From contig DDCB01000015.1 of assembly GCA_002335425.1 (NCBI GenBank), positions 1 to 64,000 on the forward strand: 64,000 nucleotides of DNA, given 5' to 3'. This document shows, piece by piece, positions 33,264 to 42,003 of this stretch. The DNA comes from Chthonomonas sp. UBA2017 (GTDB lineage Bacteria > Armatimonadota > Fimbriimonadia > Fimbriimonadales > Fimbriimonadaceae). The notes beneath the pieces are model-generated. The model saw only the letters and a list, made by a program, of their open reading frames with translations. It made no database searches and was not told where the DNA came from. The stretch's first letter is position 1; every line of letters starts with the position of its first letter. Both the position numbers and the translations under genes were made by a program.

Positions 33264-35855
33264 CTAACGCACCACCTTGATCTGAATTATGGACTCTTGT
33301 CGAGCAGAAAGCGAGACGAGCGCCCGCGCTTCGCCTTCAACGCTCTCGACATTTCGTCCCCCCACGTTCAGTGTTTGACCCCACATTCCGCGGACGGTGA
33401 TCTCCGACCGGACTTCCTTGTCCGCTGGATTGAACACCTTGAGCTCGGCCCAGCGCTTGCGCTCGTCCAACACGAGCTGGCGAATCTGGCCAAAAGAAAC
33501 TTCGAACTCGGCCCCGATCTGCCGGAGCACGATCCTTCGCCCGACGCCATCCCAAGGACGGACCTGAATTCGGCCTTGATCGCTCTCAAAATGGCAACCA
33601 AATGCGTAGATCATCTGGCCCTTGGCGGGGAGGACATAGGCACCCACGTTCATCAGATACTGCGCATAGCCCAACCCACTCGCCCCGGTGAACGGGTTGT
33701 ATCCAAAATGCCGACTGCTGCGATCCGGACAGTAACACATGCTCGCGGCGCCATCATTTCGAACCAAAGCCCAAGGCGCAATCATTCCACCAAACGAAAG
33801 CCGCATGTAAGCATCGCTGATCGCCAGATAATCGCGATCCATCGACTCAAAGAACATCAAACTATTCGGAATGGTGGTATGCGCTAAGCAGTTTTCTCCT
33901 CGATCCAGCAATGAGCCGATCGGAATCGAATCGGCCCCATCCCAGCTTCGCTTATCGCTCCCATACCACCACCAGCTCGGAGCTAAACTCCGTGCCGCCA
34001 TCGCGCAGCGAAGGGTGCGCTCTAAATGTTCATCATCATCGAGATATCGCGCAGCATTAAAGACTTCTTCAAAGCCACTCGTGTCCAGCACGCTCTCGCC
34101 CGCGTAAGGGAACTTCAATTTCGTCATCTCATTGGCCTTGAAGTCCATCGCACTGCGGAGTTTTTCTGCTTCTTCTTTCAGCCCTTCTTTTTGCGAATCC
34201 TGCAAGATTCGATAAATGCGCGAATAGCCCAGGAGCCCGACGGTACGCACATAATGCCGCCAGCCAAATCGAAACATTGCGTTGCAGGTTTGAGCAGCTC
34301 GGCGTAAATACTCCTTCGGCTTATGCAACGTGGTGCCATAGGTCGAGGCGATCTGATACATCGCATGGTAAAGATTAAAAACGGTCGGATAAGTCAGTGG
34401 GCGACCAGCGAAACTCCCCACCATCAAGTGGTCTCCAAGCGTACTGCCAACACTAAAGTCTCCCGGATTTTGAACTCGATCCAGCAAGAACTCTTCAATA
34501 TATTCATCAAGAATCCGAATCTCGTCTTTCACCGGATAGATGACGTTCTTGCACGCTAAATAGAGGGCGTCGGCAAGAGAGCAGTCGATACCACTCGAAC
34601 CCGCAAACTCTTCACGACTCATCGAAAGCTGGTTGGTGTCGGTATTGGCGAGGCAGATCGCTTTGTGCAAAGGATGCGTCGTCTCGCGAACGATTTGATG
34701 CTCGACAATATAGCTCGAGCGCCGCTTGATCAGAGCCTCAAGAGGATCGGTGAACATCAGGTGACAATAGCTGATTCGGCCAAGCGTATCCTGAAAGGTT
34801 AACTTGACCGGCCCCGGGTCTTTCGGGCGTAAGAAACAAAAGCCACCCTCTTCATCACTATCTTGGTCAAAAAGCCCCTCTTTCGTCGAAAAAAATTGGA
34901 TCGGAGTGGCCCCGCTGATCTCAACCGCAATCCCCACATCGAGCGGAGCGACTGCGCTGGGCAACAGTCGAATCGCGGGTCGGCCTAAGGTTGAAAGAGT
35001 TTGAAAGACCCCGTCATGTTTATCGCGGTCAGTCGGAACAAATCGCATTTGAAAAGATTTGCGATCTCCGGGTTCAAGAATCAAGGACGTATGCTCGTAG
35101 GCATTCGTGATCCAACCTTCTCGCTCGGCGGCAGCTCGTGAGTAGATATAGACCACCGGAATTCCTTCCCATTGATGCGGAGTGTTGAGGCTACTCGGCA
35201 CCGAGGCGCAGAACTCCCAAGAGGTCCCGTCTCCTGGAAAGACTAAGAGGCCCGGAGGCTCGCTGGTCATGCGCTGGGCAAAAACCCAGCTCGCTGCCCC
35301 GCCGATGAACTTATGGACATAGAGTCGAGAATTCCAGAGCTGACGAAGTTGCTCGTCGGTCCATCCGAAGCCATCATAAAACGAATTAAAGGGCAGTGGG
35401 AACCCGAGCTCGCCGATCTCGATCGTCTTGTTTCCGCCGTTGCGGAGTTCAAGGTCCCAGACGATCTGCGGCAGCGCGCCCTGAACTTCATAAAAATGAC
35501 CCGTCGCTCGGAGTTCAGGAATGAGGCTGAATTCATACTGAAAGCTCGCCTGAGTCATCATGCTCGGGTCGGCTTGAAGTGAAAATGACTCGTTGGCCAA
35601 AGCCGCGTTGTTCCGATCCAAAACCCAAGGCTCGTTCGGGTCCGTCCGGACTCCGAGCATGATCGTGCCGGGATAGTAATCCTCCGCCGACTCCTCGCCA
35701 AAGGCCAAGGGGGGCAAAATGAACTGAAAGTCTTCGCCCTCTTCGGGCAGGTTGGGGTCGGTCGCCCACAGCTGATGAATCCGGCCGCCCGAGCCAAATT
35801 CGAGGCTGATCAGCGAGCCGGTGAGTTCGATGCGCTCCTCGCCAAAGGGTTCCAT
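33264..35855 (-). CDS. Large glycoside-hydrolase-like protein (possibly DUF5695)
   Basis: An 863-residue protein without a signal peptide. The first half is beta-rich (GRIHQLWATDPNLP, LFGFPLP-like strands). The second half is helical, like an alpha/alpha toroid glycosidase (YHAMYQIASTYG, AAQTCNAMFRFGWRHYV, SWWWYGSDKRSWDG, FGGMIAPWALVRNDG, FGYNPFTGASGLGYAQYL). I recall a similar layout in DUF5695 proteins but cannot confirm it. ATG 35855 has GGGAGG about 6 nt upstream, while the longer frame to 36020 runs into pyrF. Divergent from pyrF, upstream of a small membrane protein. Confidence 0.7.
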   Translation of the reverse strand: MEPFGEERIELTGSLISLEFGSGGRIHQLWATDPNLPEEGEDFQFILPPLAFGEESAEDYYPGTIMLGVRTDPNEPWVLDRNNAALANESFSLQADPSMMTQASFQYEFSLIPELRATGHFYEVQGALPQIVWDLELRNGGNKTIEIGELGFPLPFNSFYDGFGWTDEQLRQLWNSRLYVHKFIGGAASWVFAQRMTSEPPGLLVFPGDGTSWEFCASVPSSLNTPHQWEGIPVVYIYSRAAAEREGWITNAYEHTSLILEPGDRKSFQMRFVPTDRDKHDGVFQTLSTLGRPAIRLLPSAVAPLDVGIAVEISGATPIQFFSTKEGLFDQDSDEEGGFCFLRPKDPGPVKLTFQDTLGRISYCHLMFTDPLEALIKRRSSYIVEHQIVRETTHPLHKAICLANTDTNQLSMSREEFAGSSGIDCSLADALYLACKNVIYPVKDEIRILDEYIEEFLLDRVQNPGDFSVGSTLGDHLMVGSFAGRPLTYPTVFNLYHAMYQIASTYGTTLHKPKEYLRRAAQTCNAMFRFGWRHYVRTVGLLGYSRIYRILQDSQKEGLKEEAEKLRSAMDFKANEMTKLKFPYAGESVLDTSGFEEVFNAARYLDDDEHLERTLRCAMAARSLAPSWWWYGSDKRSWDGADSIPIGSLLDRGENCLAHTTIPNSLMFFESMDRDYLAISDAYMRLSFGGMIAPWALVRNDGAASMCYCPDRSSRHFGYNPFTGASGLGYAQYLMNVGAYVLPAKGQMIYAFGCHFESDQGRIQVRPWDGVGRRIVLRQIGAEFEVSFGQIRQLVLDERKRWAELKVFNPADKEVRSEITVRGMWGQTLNVGGRNVESVEGEARALVSLSARQESIIQIKVVR

Positions 35856-35963
35856 GGGGCCCTCCCACTGTACCCGGCATTTCGATTTGCTGAGCAGGGC
35901 TTTTTCTTTGCCCCGAATCGGGCAGAGTTCGGATAGAATGAGGGTGCTCGGAGGGTCAAAACT

Positions 35964-36668
35964 ATGGTTCGACAAGTGATCTGTGCGCTCGATACGAGTT
36001 CTCTGGAAGAGGCTCTGCAAACGGTTCGCCAGTTAGGGAGTCACGTGGGTGCCTTCAAAATTGGCCATGCTCTGGTCTTGCCCCACGGGCTCGATGTGAT
36101 CCGTCAACTTCAGGATGCCGGTGCCAGTCGAATTTTTCTTGACCTGAAGTTTCACGACATCCCAAACGTGGTCGCGCTCGCGGTTCGCGAAGCCGCTCGA
36201 GCCGGAGTATGGATGCTCACCCTCCATATCGCCGGCGGCACCGCCATGATGGTCGCCGCCGAAGAAGAGGCAAAGAACTTCGGCGAAGCCGCGCCCCTGC
36301 TCATGGGAGTCAGCGTCCTGACTTCACTGGATCAACACAGCCTCCAGGACCATCTGGGCGTTCAACGATCGGTCACCGAGCAAGTGCAGACCCTCAGCAC
36401 GCTGGCGATTTCCTGCGGGCTCGATGGGGTCATCTGCCCGCCGCCCGAGCTCCGGAATCTGCGGAGTCGTCTCGGCCACGAAGGGATCTTAGTGGCGCCC
36501 GGCATCCGTCTTCCGTCCCAGGACATCGGGGACCAAAAGCAGGTCGGCACCCCGAATCAAGCGATCCAAGACGGGGCCAATTACGTCGTCATGGGTCGAG
36601 CCCTTTCGCAAATGCCCGACATCGAAAGGTTCTTTGCCGACCTGAATGAGGCCGGAACCGCCGTTTGA
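35964..36668 (+). CDS. pyrF: Orotidine 5'-phosphate decarboxylase
   Basis: A 234-residue TIM-barrel enzyme making UMP from OMP. It has ICALDT at the first strand, the catalytic LDLKFHDIPN (Lys and Asp of DxKxxD), VSVLTSLD, the loop GVICPPPEL, and VAPGIRLP with ANYVVMGRALSQ for phosphate binding. SD GGAGG lies about 10 nt upstream and TAGAAT at 35934 is a possible -10. Its stop overlaps the mutY start (TTGA). Confidence 0.95.
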   Translation: MVRQVICALDTSSLEEALQTVRQLGSHVGAFKIGHALVLPHGLDVIRQLQDAGASRIFLDLKFHDIPNVVALAVREAARAGVWMLTLHIAGGTAMMVAAEEEAKNFGEAAPLLMGVSVLTSLDQHSLQDHLGVQRSVTEQVQTLSTLAISCGLDGVICPPPELRNLRSRLGHEGILVAPGIRLPSQDIGDQKQVGTPNQAIQDGANYVVMGRALSQMPDIERFFADLNEAGTAV

Positions 36669-37672
36669 GGCCCGAGTGTCGCCGCAGACTCTTGGCTTGG
36701 TTCGACAAGAGCCAGCGTGAACTGCCCTGGCGGCAGACTCGCGACCCATATCGAGTCTGGGTTAGCGAGATCATGTGCCAACAAACCCAAGTTGCGACCG
36801 TGATTCCGTACTATCTTCGCTGGATGGAGCGATTCCCGACCCTCCCCGATCTCGCCCGGGCTTCTGAAGAAGAGGTGCTGCTCCAGTGGCAGGGTCTGGG
36901 CTACTATCGCCGGGGTCGAATGCTCCGCACCGGGGCCCAGCAAATTCACCAGCAAGGTTGGCCAGCTTCAGCCCTCGAATGGCGATCCGTGGCGGGCGTG
37001 GGGCCTTATACAGCCGCCGCGATCGCATCGATCTGCTTGGGTGAGCCGGTCGCGGTCGTGGACGGAAACGTCGAGCGGGTCTATGCTCGCTTCATGGGGG
37101 ACTCCACCCCCGGCGAGTCGCTCCAAAGGCCTGCCGCCGCCTGGGCGCAGGCGTGGATCGACCCATCTCGGCCCGGCGATTGGAACCAGGCCTTAATGGA
37201 GCTGGGGGCCTTGATCTGCCGCCCTCAACAGCCGCAATGCAGCCAATGCCCGCTCGCCAGCGAATGCCGAGCGAAGACCGAAGGCCGGATCGATCAGCTT
37301 CCGGTCCCGAAGACTCGCCGTCCCACGGTCGAGCTTCGCCTCCTAACCCTGGTGCCTGTCTTTGGGGCTGAACTCGGCGTCGAACTCATCTCCGAGGGCT
37401 CCTGGTGGAAAGGGCTCTACCAGTTTCCCACCGCGAAAAGTCGGCCAGTGGCGATCCAAGGACCGACCTTGGCCCTACTCCCACGAGTCCGCCACCAAGT
37501 CACCCACCACAAGCTAGCGTTTGAATCCGAGCTCATCCAAATGGCTCACCGCGATTCGAGCCTCTTTTGGTTCCCAAGCGATCAAGCCTGCCCTTGGCCG
37601 CTTCCAGTCCCACAACAGAAGATTCTTGCCGCTGCCCGGGATTTTTTGAACTCTCATTCGCCGACCCGGTAG
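36665..37672 (+). CDS. mutY: A/G-specific adenine DNA glycosylase
   Basis: A 335-residue base-excision repair enzyme that removes A opposite 8-oxoG. It has WFDKSQRELPWRQTRDPY, catalytic Glu in SEIMCQQTQV, HhH VAGVGPYTAAAI, catalytic Asp in VVDGNVERV, an Fe-S cluster C-x6-C-x2-C-x5-C in CRPQQPQCSQCPLASEC, and a C-terminal NUDIX-like 8-oxoG recognition domain. The start is TTG 36665 inside the pyrF stop (TTGA), implying translational coupling. The pair pyrF-mutY is probably one operon. Confidence 0.95.
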   Translation: MRPECRRRLLAWFDKSQRELPWRQTRDPYRVWVSEIMCQQTQVATVIPYYLRWMERFPTLPDLARASEEEVLLQWQGLGYYRRGRMLRTGAQQIHQQGWPASALEWRSVAGVGPYTAAAIASICLGEPVAVVDGNVERVYARFMGDSTPGESLQRPAAAWAQAWIDPSRPGDWNQALMELGALICRPQQPQCSQCPLASECRAKTEGRIDQLPVPKTRRPTVELRLLTLVPVFGAELGVELISEGSWWKGLYQFPTAKSRPVAIQGPTLALLPRVRHQVTHHKLAFESELIQMAHRDSSLFWFPSDQACPWPLPVPQQKILAAARDFLNSHSPTR

Positions 37673-37728
37673 AAGTACTGTTTTTAGGGGGCAGGCCCGG
37701 AAAGAGGGATGACTTTAACCAAGTCTCG

Positions 37729-37758
37729 TTGAACCTTTACGATACAAAGTAGTATAAA
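37729..37758 (+). promoter_or_regulatory. Sigma70-type promoter candidate
   Basis: TTGAAC (37729-37734) and TATAAA (37753-37758) are separated by 18 bp. This is the best two-element promoter in the window. It would give a long (about 235 nt) leader for the sigma gene at 38001, or serve an unrecognised small transcript ending at the hairpin near 37859. Confidence 0.5.
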
Positions 37759-37858
37759 CCGATGGGATTCGAATGCGACATCGCGTTTGGCCACAGATTT
37801 GAATTTGCATGTTCTGGACGCGGTGCTTGGATGAACCGCCCTCCAAGTAGATCAAAGT

Positions 37859-37883
37859 CCCGGCAAAAGTCCCGGGCCTTTTT
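37859..37883 (+). terminator. Weak terminator-like hairpin
   Basis: A five-pair stem CCCGG / CCGGG is followed by CCTTTTT. A second hairpin TTTCCC/GGGAAA (37881-37897) overlaps the T-run. It could end mutY transcripts or a short transcript from the 37729 promoter. Confidence 0.4.
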
Positions 37884-37934
37884 CCCAAGACGGGAAACAA
37901 TGGAGAGAGCGGAGTCGTCGAACGAGACAATCCA

Positions 37935-37951
37935 TTGGCATAGTTTTTGCC
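37935..37951 (+). promoter_or_regulatory. Sigma54-like -24/-12 element
   Basis: TTGGCATAGTTTTTGCC matches the TGGCAY-N5-TTGC pattern with GG and GC exactly 10 nt apart, 50 bp upstream of the sigma factor start. Whether the organism has RpoN is unknown, so this is tentative. Confidence 0.3.
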
Positions 37952-38000
37952 TTGGTGATGCTGGGAGAAGCCGAGGCTACGGCCTGAACGGGAAGGGAAC

Positions 38001-38858
38001 ATGCAGCAACCAGAACACATGGAGCACGAGGATTCGATACCGAGTTATCTGAACCGCCTGACACAGGTGCCCCTCTTGTCAGCTGACGAGGAGATCAAAT
38101 TGACTCGAGCCGCTCAGCACGGGGACCAGCGATCTCGCCAACGGCTCATCGAAGCCAATATGCGGCTCGTCATCAACATCGCCAAGTCATATCGAAGCCG
38201 AACCGTTCCGCTCGAAGATCTCATCCAAGAAGGTGCCATCGGCTTGGTCCACGCCGTCGAGCGATTCGATCCCGCCAAGGGATTCCGATTTTCTACCTAC
38301 GCCACGCACTGGATTCGCCAGTCGATCGGGCGAGCCATCGACAACAAATCGAAGGCCATTCGACTCCCCGCCCACATCTCCCAATCCTTGCGCAAAATCG
38401 AGCGCGAACGGGCTCGTTTGGTCCGGGAACTGGGGCACGACCCCTCGACCGAGCAGCTGGCCGCATCACTCGGCCTCTCGCCGAAAAAGCTCCAAACTCT
38501 AATTCGAAGCTCGCAAGACCTGCTTTCGCTCGACATGCGCGTCGGAGAGAATGAGAGCACGACCCTTGGCAACCTGCTCCAAGACGACTCCGCGCGAAAC
38601 GCAGAAACGCTGGTGCTCTCCCGCGAGATGGTCGAGGAGCTCCAGCAAATCTTGGGTGAGCTCAGTGAGCGCGAGCGAAGAGTCATGACATACCGACTCC
38701 GGATGGCCGAAGAAGAGGACACCGACGGGGTGCGTGATCACTTGGCCCGAGAGCTCCAGCTCTCTCGCGAGCGTATCCGGCAGATCGAGATTCAAGCGAT
38801 CAAGAAGCTGCGGGCCGTGGCCCAGCGGCGAAAGCTCCGCGATCTGCTTCATGGCTAG
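38001..38858 (+). CDS. RNA polymerase sigma-70 family factor (RpoD/group 2 type)
   Basis: A 285-residue sigma factor with region 1.2 (DSIPSYLNRLTQVPLLSADEE), 2 (NMRLVINIAKSY, DLIQEGAIGLVHAVERFDPAKGFRFSTYATHWIRQSI), 3 and 4.2 (LSRERIRQIEIQAIKKLR). It lacks a long region 1.1, so it is a short primary-type or group 2 factor. I cannot tell if it is the housekeeping factor. ATG 38001 has GAAGGG just upstream; ATG 38019 is an alternative. Confidence 0.93.
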   Translation: MQQPEHMEHEDSIPSYLNRLTQVPLLSADEEIKLTRAAQHGDQRSRQRLIEANMRLVINIAKSYRSRTVPLEDLIQEGAIGLVHAVERFDPAKGFRFSTYATHWIRQSIGRAIDNKSKAIRLPAHISQSLRKIERERARLVRELGHDPSTEQLAASLGLSPKKLQTLIRSSQDLLSLDMRVGENESTTLGNLLQDDSARNAETLVLSREMVEELQQILGELSERERRVMTYRLRMAEEEDTDGVRDHLARELQLSRERIRQIEIQAIKKLRAVAQRRKLRDLLHG

Positions 38859-38905
38859 TCTAGCGACGGTCCCCTAGGGGAACCCTTCCGACCCTGCCAG
38901 ACGTT

Positions 38906-38911
38906 TATACT
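38906..38911 (+). promoter_or_regulatory. -10 box TATACT upstream of the thioredoxin gene
   Basis: TATACT lies 36 nt upstream of ATG 38948, giving a leader of about 30 nt that contains the SD AAGGAAG. No clear -35. Confidence 0.45.
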
Positions 38912-38947
38912 GGAAAGGGCGCTCGGGCCCCAAGGAAGACCTGAACC

Positions 38948-39478
38948 ATGAAAAAAGCCATCCCTCTCTTTGCCGTCTTGGCCGTTTCAGCAGCTGCCGT
39001 TCTCACGACGATGAACGCGTATGCTCAAAACAACAAAGGCCCTGTGGTCGGCAAGCCGGTCCCCGCATTCACCATGACCGACCTCGCCGGCAAAAGGCAC
39101 ACCGACCGAACCCTGCGCGGCAAAGTCGTTCTGCTCGACTTTTGGGCCACCTGGTGCGGTCCCTGCAAGGCCGCTTCCCCCACCATGCAAAAGCTGCACC
39201 AGACCTACAACAAGCAAGGGCTGGTCGTCATCGGTGCGAATACCTGGGAGCAAACCAAGGGAATCAAGCCTTCCCAAGACTACGCCAAGAAGCACAACTA
39301 CACCTACACGTTCACCCACGGAAATGATAATCTGGCCGAAAGCTGGGGCATCCGAGGAATCCCGCACTTTGTTCTGATCGGGCGCGATGGCAAGGTCTTG
39401 CGCGTCGACACCGGATTCAGCCCGAAGGTCGGCCAAGACATGGAAAAGGCGATCCAAGCCGCTCTGAAGGCTCGCTAA
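38948..39478 (+). CDS. Exported TlpA-like thioredoxin-fold protein
   Basis: A 176-residue thiol-disulfide oxidoreductase. It has a signal peptide (1-26, ending AYAQ), then a TlpA/AhpC-TSA-type thioredoxin fold with GKVVLLDFWATWCGPC (C70-G-P-C73) and the cis-Pro loop WGIRGIPHFVLIG. It probably acts in the periplasm or at the cell surface to reduce or isomerise disulfides. SD AAGGAAG is 9 nt upstream. Ends at a long-loop terminator. Confidence 0.93.
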   Translation: MKKAIPLFAVLAVSAAAVLTTMNAYAQNNKGPVVGKPVPAFTMTDLAGKRHTDRTLRGKVVLLDFWATWCGPCKAASPTMQKLHQTYNKQGLVVIGANTWEQTKGIKPSQDYAKKHNYTYTFTHGNDNLAESWGIRGIPHFVLIGRDGKVLRVDTGFSPKVGQDMEKAIQAALKAR

Positions 39479-39496
39479 AGAATTCTCAATCCCAAA

Positions 39497-39564
39497 GGAC
39501 GGTCCGGTCCGATCGCGCGGGGCGAAGGCAACCCCCAGCGAACGTTAAGGGCCGTCCCTTTTTT
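39497..39564 (+). terminator. Long-loop terminator abutting the next start codon
   Basis: A nine-pair stem GGACGGTCC / GGGCCGTCC (one G-U pair) encloses a 43-nt loop with an inner GGGG/CCCC hairpin and is followed by six T's ending at 39564. The next annotated ATG is 39565. The unusual loop could be a regulatory RNA element. Confidence 0.65.
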
Positions 39565-40599
39565 ATGCAAACCGGGTCGGATTTGGAGCAGGAATCCGGC
39601 GATCCTCCCCCGAAATATTTCATAATCAAGAACGAAGTGATTCCGCGCTTCGCTGCCGAAGGGTTTGGATCGCTTCACAGCAAAATTACGGACAGGGAAG
39701 TCGCTATCAAACACGCTCACCACGAACATCCGCCGATCTCGTATCCGGCTCTCTTTTCGAAGTTCTTCCTCTTTACGGGCCTGCAAGTGGCCGCCTTCAT
39801 CGGGATTTTTGCCTGGGTCGCCCCAGACATGTTTCGACAGGAGTGGTCGCAGCCAGGAATGATGATCCTCTGGGCTTTTGCCATGGGGATCCCGCTGAGC
39901 CTGTTCGAATACCTCTATCATCGCTACCTGCTCCATTCGGCGGTCTTGCCGTTTTTGGGTTCTATGCACCGGGCGCACAGCCACCACCATGGTCTGACTG
40001 CGGTCAAAGCGCCCGTCACGCCCAAAGACCCCGAGGCAATGGTCGAAGTGAAAAGCGAGTACCCGATCCTCAGCGAAGAACAAGAGGAGTCGATGATGTT
40101 TCCGATCTACGCGATTTCGATCTTCCTGGCCCTCTTCTTGGTTTTGCTGGCGCTGCCGTTCAAGCTGCTGTTCCCGGGCCAGCCGGTCATCCTCGGGGTG
40201 ATCTTGTGTGTCACCTTGTGCTACAGCCTCTATGAGCTTTGGCACCAGGTCCTTCACCTGCCGTTCGACCGATTCTGGAAGCCCTTGATGAACAAGCAGC
40301 CGATTCGCAGCATCACTCGCTACATTTACAGTTTCCACCTGATGCACCACTGGCGTCCGACCTTGAACCTGGCAGTGGTCGGTTTTTGGGGAGTTGCCGT
40401 GTGGGATCACCTCTTTGGGACCCACCGCCGTCCCTACCACCTACCGATTCATGGGGCCAAGGTGAACTACCACGACGCATCCATGCGAAAGCCTCGGTGG
40501 CCGATCAGCGCCCTCGACAAGGTGCAACCCGGACTTTACAAAGGATCGCGACGGCTCGAAAACTCCATCAAGCAGATATTTCGGCGTCGGTCCAGCTAA
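39565..40599 (+). CDS. Fatty acid hydroxylase / sterol desaturase superfamily membrane protein
   Basis: A 344-residue di-iron membrane oxygenase candidate. Histidine boxes: HRYLLHS (after YLY), HRAHSHHH, WHQVLH and HLMHHW, spread over four to five TM segments (about 80-105, 115-135, 190-235). The substrate may be a lipid or carotenoid. The start at ATG 39565 directly follows a terminator T-tract, so the true start may be downstream (GTG near 39637 is in frame). The stop TAA forms part of the -10 box of the next gene. Confidence 0.82.
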   Translation: MQTGSDLEQESGDPPPKYFIIKNEVIPRFAAEGFGSLHSKITDREVAIKHAHHEHPPISYPALFSKFFLFTGLQVAAFIGIFAWVAPDMFRQEWSQPGMMILWAFAMGIPLSLFEYLYHRYLLHSAVLPFLGSMHRAHSHHHGLTAVKAPVTPKDPEAMVEVKSEYPILSEEQEESMMFPIYAISIFLALFLVLLALPFKLLFPGQPVILGVILCVTLCYSLYELWHQVLHLPFDRFWKPLMNKQPIRSITRYIYSFHLMHHWRPTLNLAVVGFWGVAVWDHLFGTHRRPYHLPIHGAKVNYHDASMRKPRWPISALDKVQPGLYKGSRRLENSIKQIFRRRSS

Positions 40600-40602
40600 A
40601 CT
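40597..40602 (+). promoter_or_regulatory. Candidate -10 box TAAACT for leaderless mRNA
   Basis: TAAACT, whose first three bases are the stop codon of the upstream gene, is followed by 6 nt (GCCCAC) and ATG 40609. No SD. Confidence 0.45.
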
Positions 40603-40608
40603 GCCCAC

Positions 40609-42003
40609 ATGCGGGTGGTCATGCTGTCCTGGGAATATCCTCCCCGAATCGTGGGAGGCATCAGCCCGCACGTCTCGGAACTCTCCCAAGAGCTCGTGCG
40701 ACAAGGCATCAAAGTCCACGTCGTCACCAAAGCGACGCCCCAAGCTCCGGATGAAGAGGTCGTCGAAGGCGTCAAGATTCATCGCGTCCATCTGGCCGAA
40801 GAGCCTCACAACTTCATTCACGAGATTCAGCTTCTGAACGCCGCCACCGACCTGCGCGTTCGTCAACTCCTGGAGCGATGGCGGCCCGGCGGAGAACCGA
40901 CGCTGTTCCACGCCCACGACTGGCTCTCGCTCGACGCCGGAAGAGAACTTAAGTACGAATATCAACTCCCGGTGATCGCGACCGTCCATGCGACCGAAAA
41001 GGGGCGCAACAACGGGCTCCACAACGACCTCCAGCGCTACATTCACGAACAGGAGTACTGGCTCACCTATGAGGCCTGGCGAGTCATCGTGTGTAGCGAG
41101 TTCATGAAGTCCCAAGTCTCGCAGTCGTTCGACGTCCCGCCCAATAAGATCGACGTGATCTACAACGGAGTCCACGCCGAGAAGTTCGAGTTCGACTGGG
41201 ATGAAGCCGAACAAGCTCAGGTGCGGGCGACCCTTGCCGGGCCGGACGAGAAGATCGTCCTCTACGTCGGCCGGTTCGTCCGCGAAAAAGGGATCCACGT
41301 TCTATTGAACGCCGCGAGCATCGTCCTCGCCCAAGAGCCCAAAACGAAATTTGTGATCGTCGGAGGCGGCGTCCGCGAAAAGCTCGAAAAATTTGTCCGC
41401 TGGTTTGGTCTCAAAGACCGCGTCGTTTTCACCGGCTTTATGGCGAATCGGGCGCTCCACCAACTCTACCGCTGCGCCGATGTCGCGGTCTTTCCCTCGC
41501 TCTATGAGCCGTTCGGCATTGTCGCCCTCGAAGGGATGGCGGCGGGCGCGGCCGTCGTCGCAAGCGATGCCGGAGGGCTCCGAGAAGTCGTCCTCCACGA
41601 CAAAACCGGCACGTCCCATTACGCCGGCAGCACCGAGAGCCTCGGTTGGGCGATCGTCCACGTTCTTCGCGATCCCGAGCGCGCCGAACGGCTGAAGCAG
41701 GCCGCGAGCGCTCGGCTCAAAACCGATTTCAACTGGAGCCGAATCGCTGGACAAACGATCCAGGTCTACAAGCGGGTCTGGACCGAGTTCCTCGAAAGTT
41801 ATTGGGCCAATCGCACGCTCTGGCCCGTCTCGCCCGGTGCCGAAGATCGTGCCGCCGAACTGCACGTTAAAGAGAAAGCTCTCACCGGAGCTTTTTCCAG
41901 CCGCCCAGCTCGACCGGTCCATGTGCCGATTCCCGAAGCCGGGGTCCATGCCGACGAAGTCATTCGCCACCGAGTCGATGACGAAGTCGATCAAGACGAC
42001 TAG
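40609..42003 (+). CDS. Glycosyltransferase family 4 protein (glycogen-synthase-like)
   Basis: A 464-residue GT-B fold glycosyltransferase. The N-domain opens VVMLSWEYPPRIVGGISPHV (Gly-rich acceptor loop) with HAHDWLSLDAG. The C-domain has VLYVGRFVREKGIHVLL and the nucleotide-sugar site SLYEPFGIVALEGMAAG (E-x7-E). It resembles GT4/GT5 starch/glycogen synthases of thermophiles. A hydrophilic tail of about 60 residues follows. Acceptor and sugar donor unknown. Confidence 0.88.
   Translation: MRVVMLSWEYPPRIVGGISPHVSELSQELVRQGIKVHVVTKATPQAPDEEVVEGVKIHRVHLAEEPHNFIHEIQLLNAATDLRVRQLLERWRPGGEPTLFHAHDWLSLDAGRELKYEYQLPVIATVHATEKGRNNGLHNDLQRYIHEQEYWLTYEAWRVIVCSEFMKSQVSQSFDVPPNKIDVIYNGVHAEKFEFDWDEAEQAQVRATLAGPDEKIVLYVGRFVREKGIHVLLNAASIVLAQEPKTKFVIVGGGVREKLEKFVRWFGLKDRVVFTGFMANRALHQLYRCADVAVFPSLYEPFGIVALEGMAAGAAVVASDAGGLREVVLHDKTGTSHYAGSTESLGWAIVHVLRDPERAERLKQAASARLKTDFNWSRIAGQTIQVYKRVWTEFLESYWANRTLWPVSPGAEDRAAELHVKEKALTGAFSSRPARPVHVPIPEAGVHADEVIRHRVDDEVDQDD

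Larger units (their letters stand above)
37673..38000 (+). other. 328-bp intergenic region upstream of the sigma factor
   Basis: No gene I can support. It holds a sigma70-type promoter candidate (37729-37758), two small hairpins with a T-tract (37859-37897) and a GG-N10-GC element (37935-37951), each listed separately. An open frame from 37762 lacks coding features and an SD. Confidence 0.6.

Noticed and set aside
37762..38052. 96-codon open frame before the sigma factor
   Set aside because: Starts 3 nt after the -10 box, lacks an SD, runs through the hairpins and overlaps the sigma gene; no coding character.
38859..38905. Terminator after the sigma factor (GGTCCCCTAGGGGAACC)
   Set aside because: A short palindrome is present but no T-tract follows on either strand.
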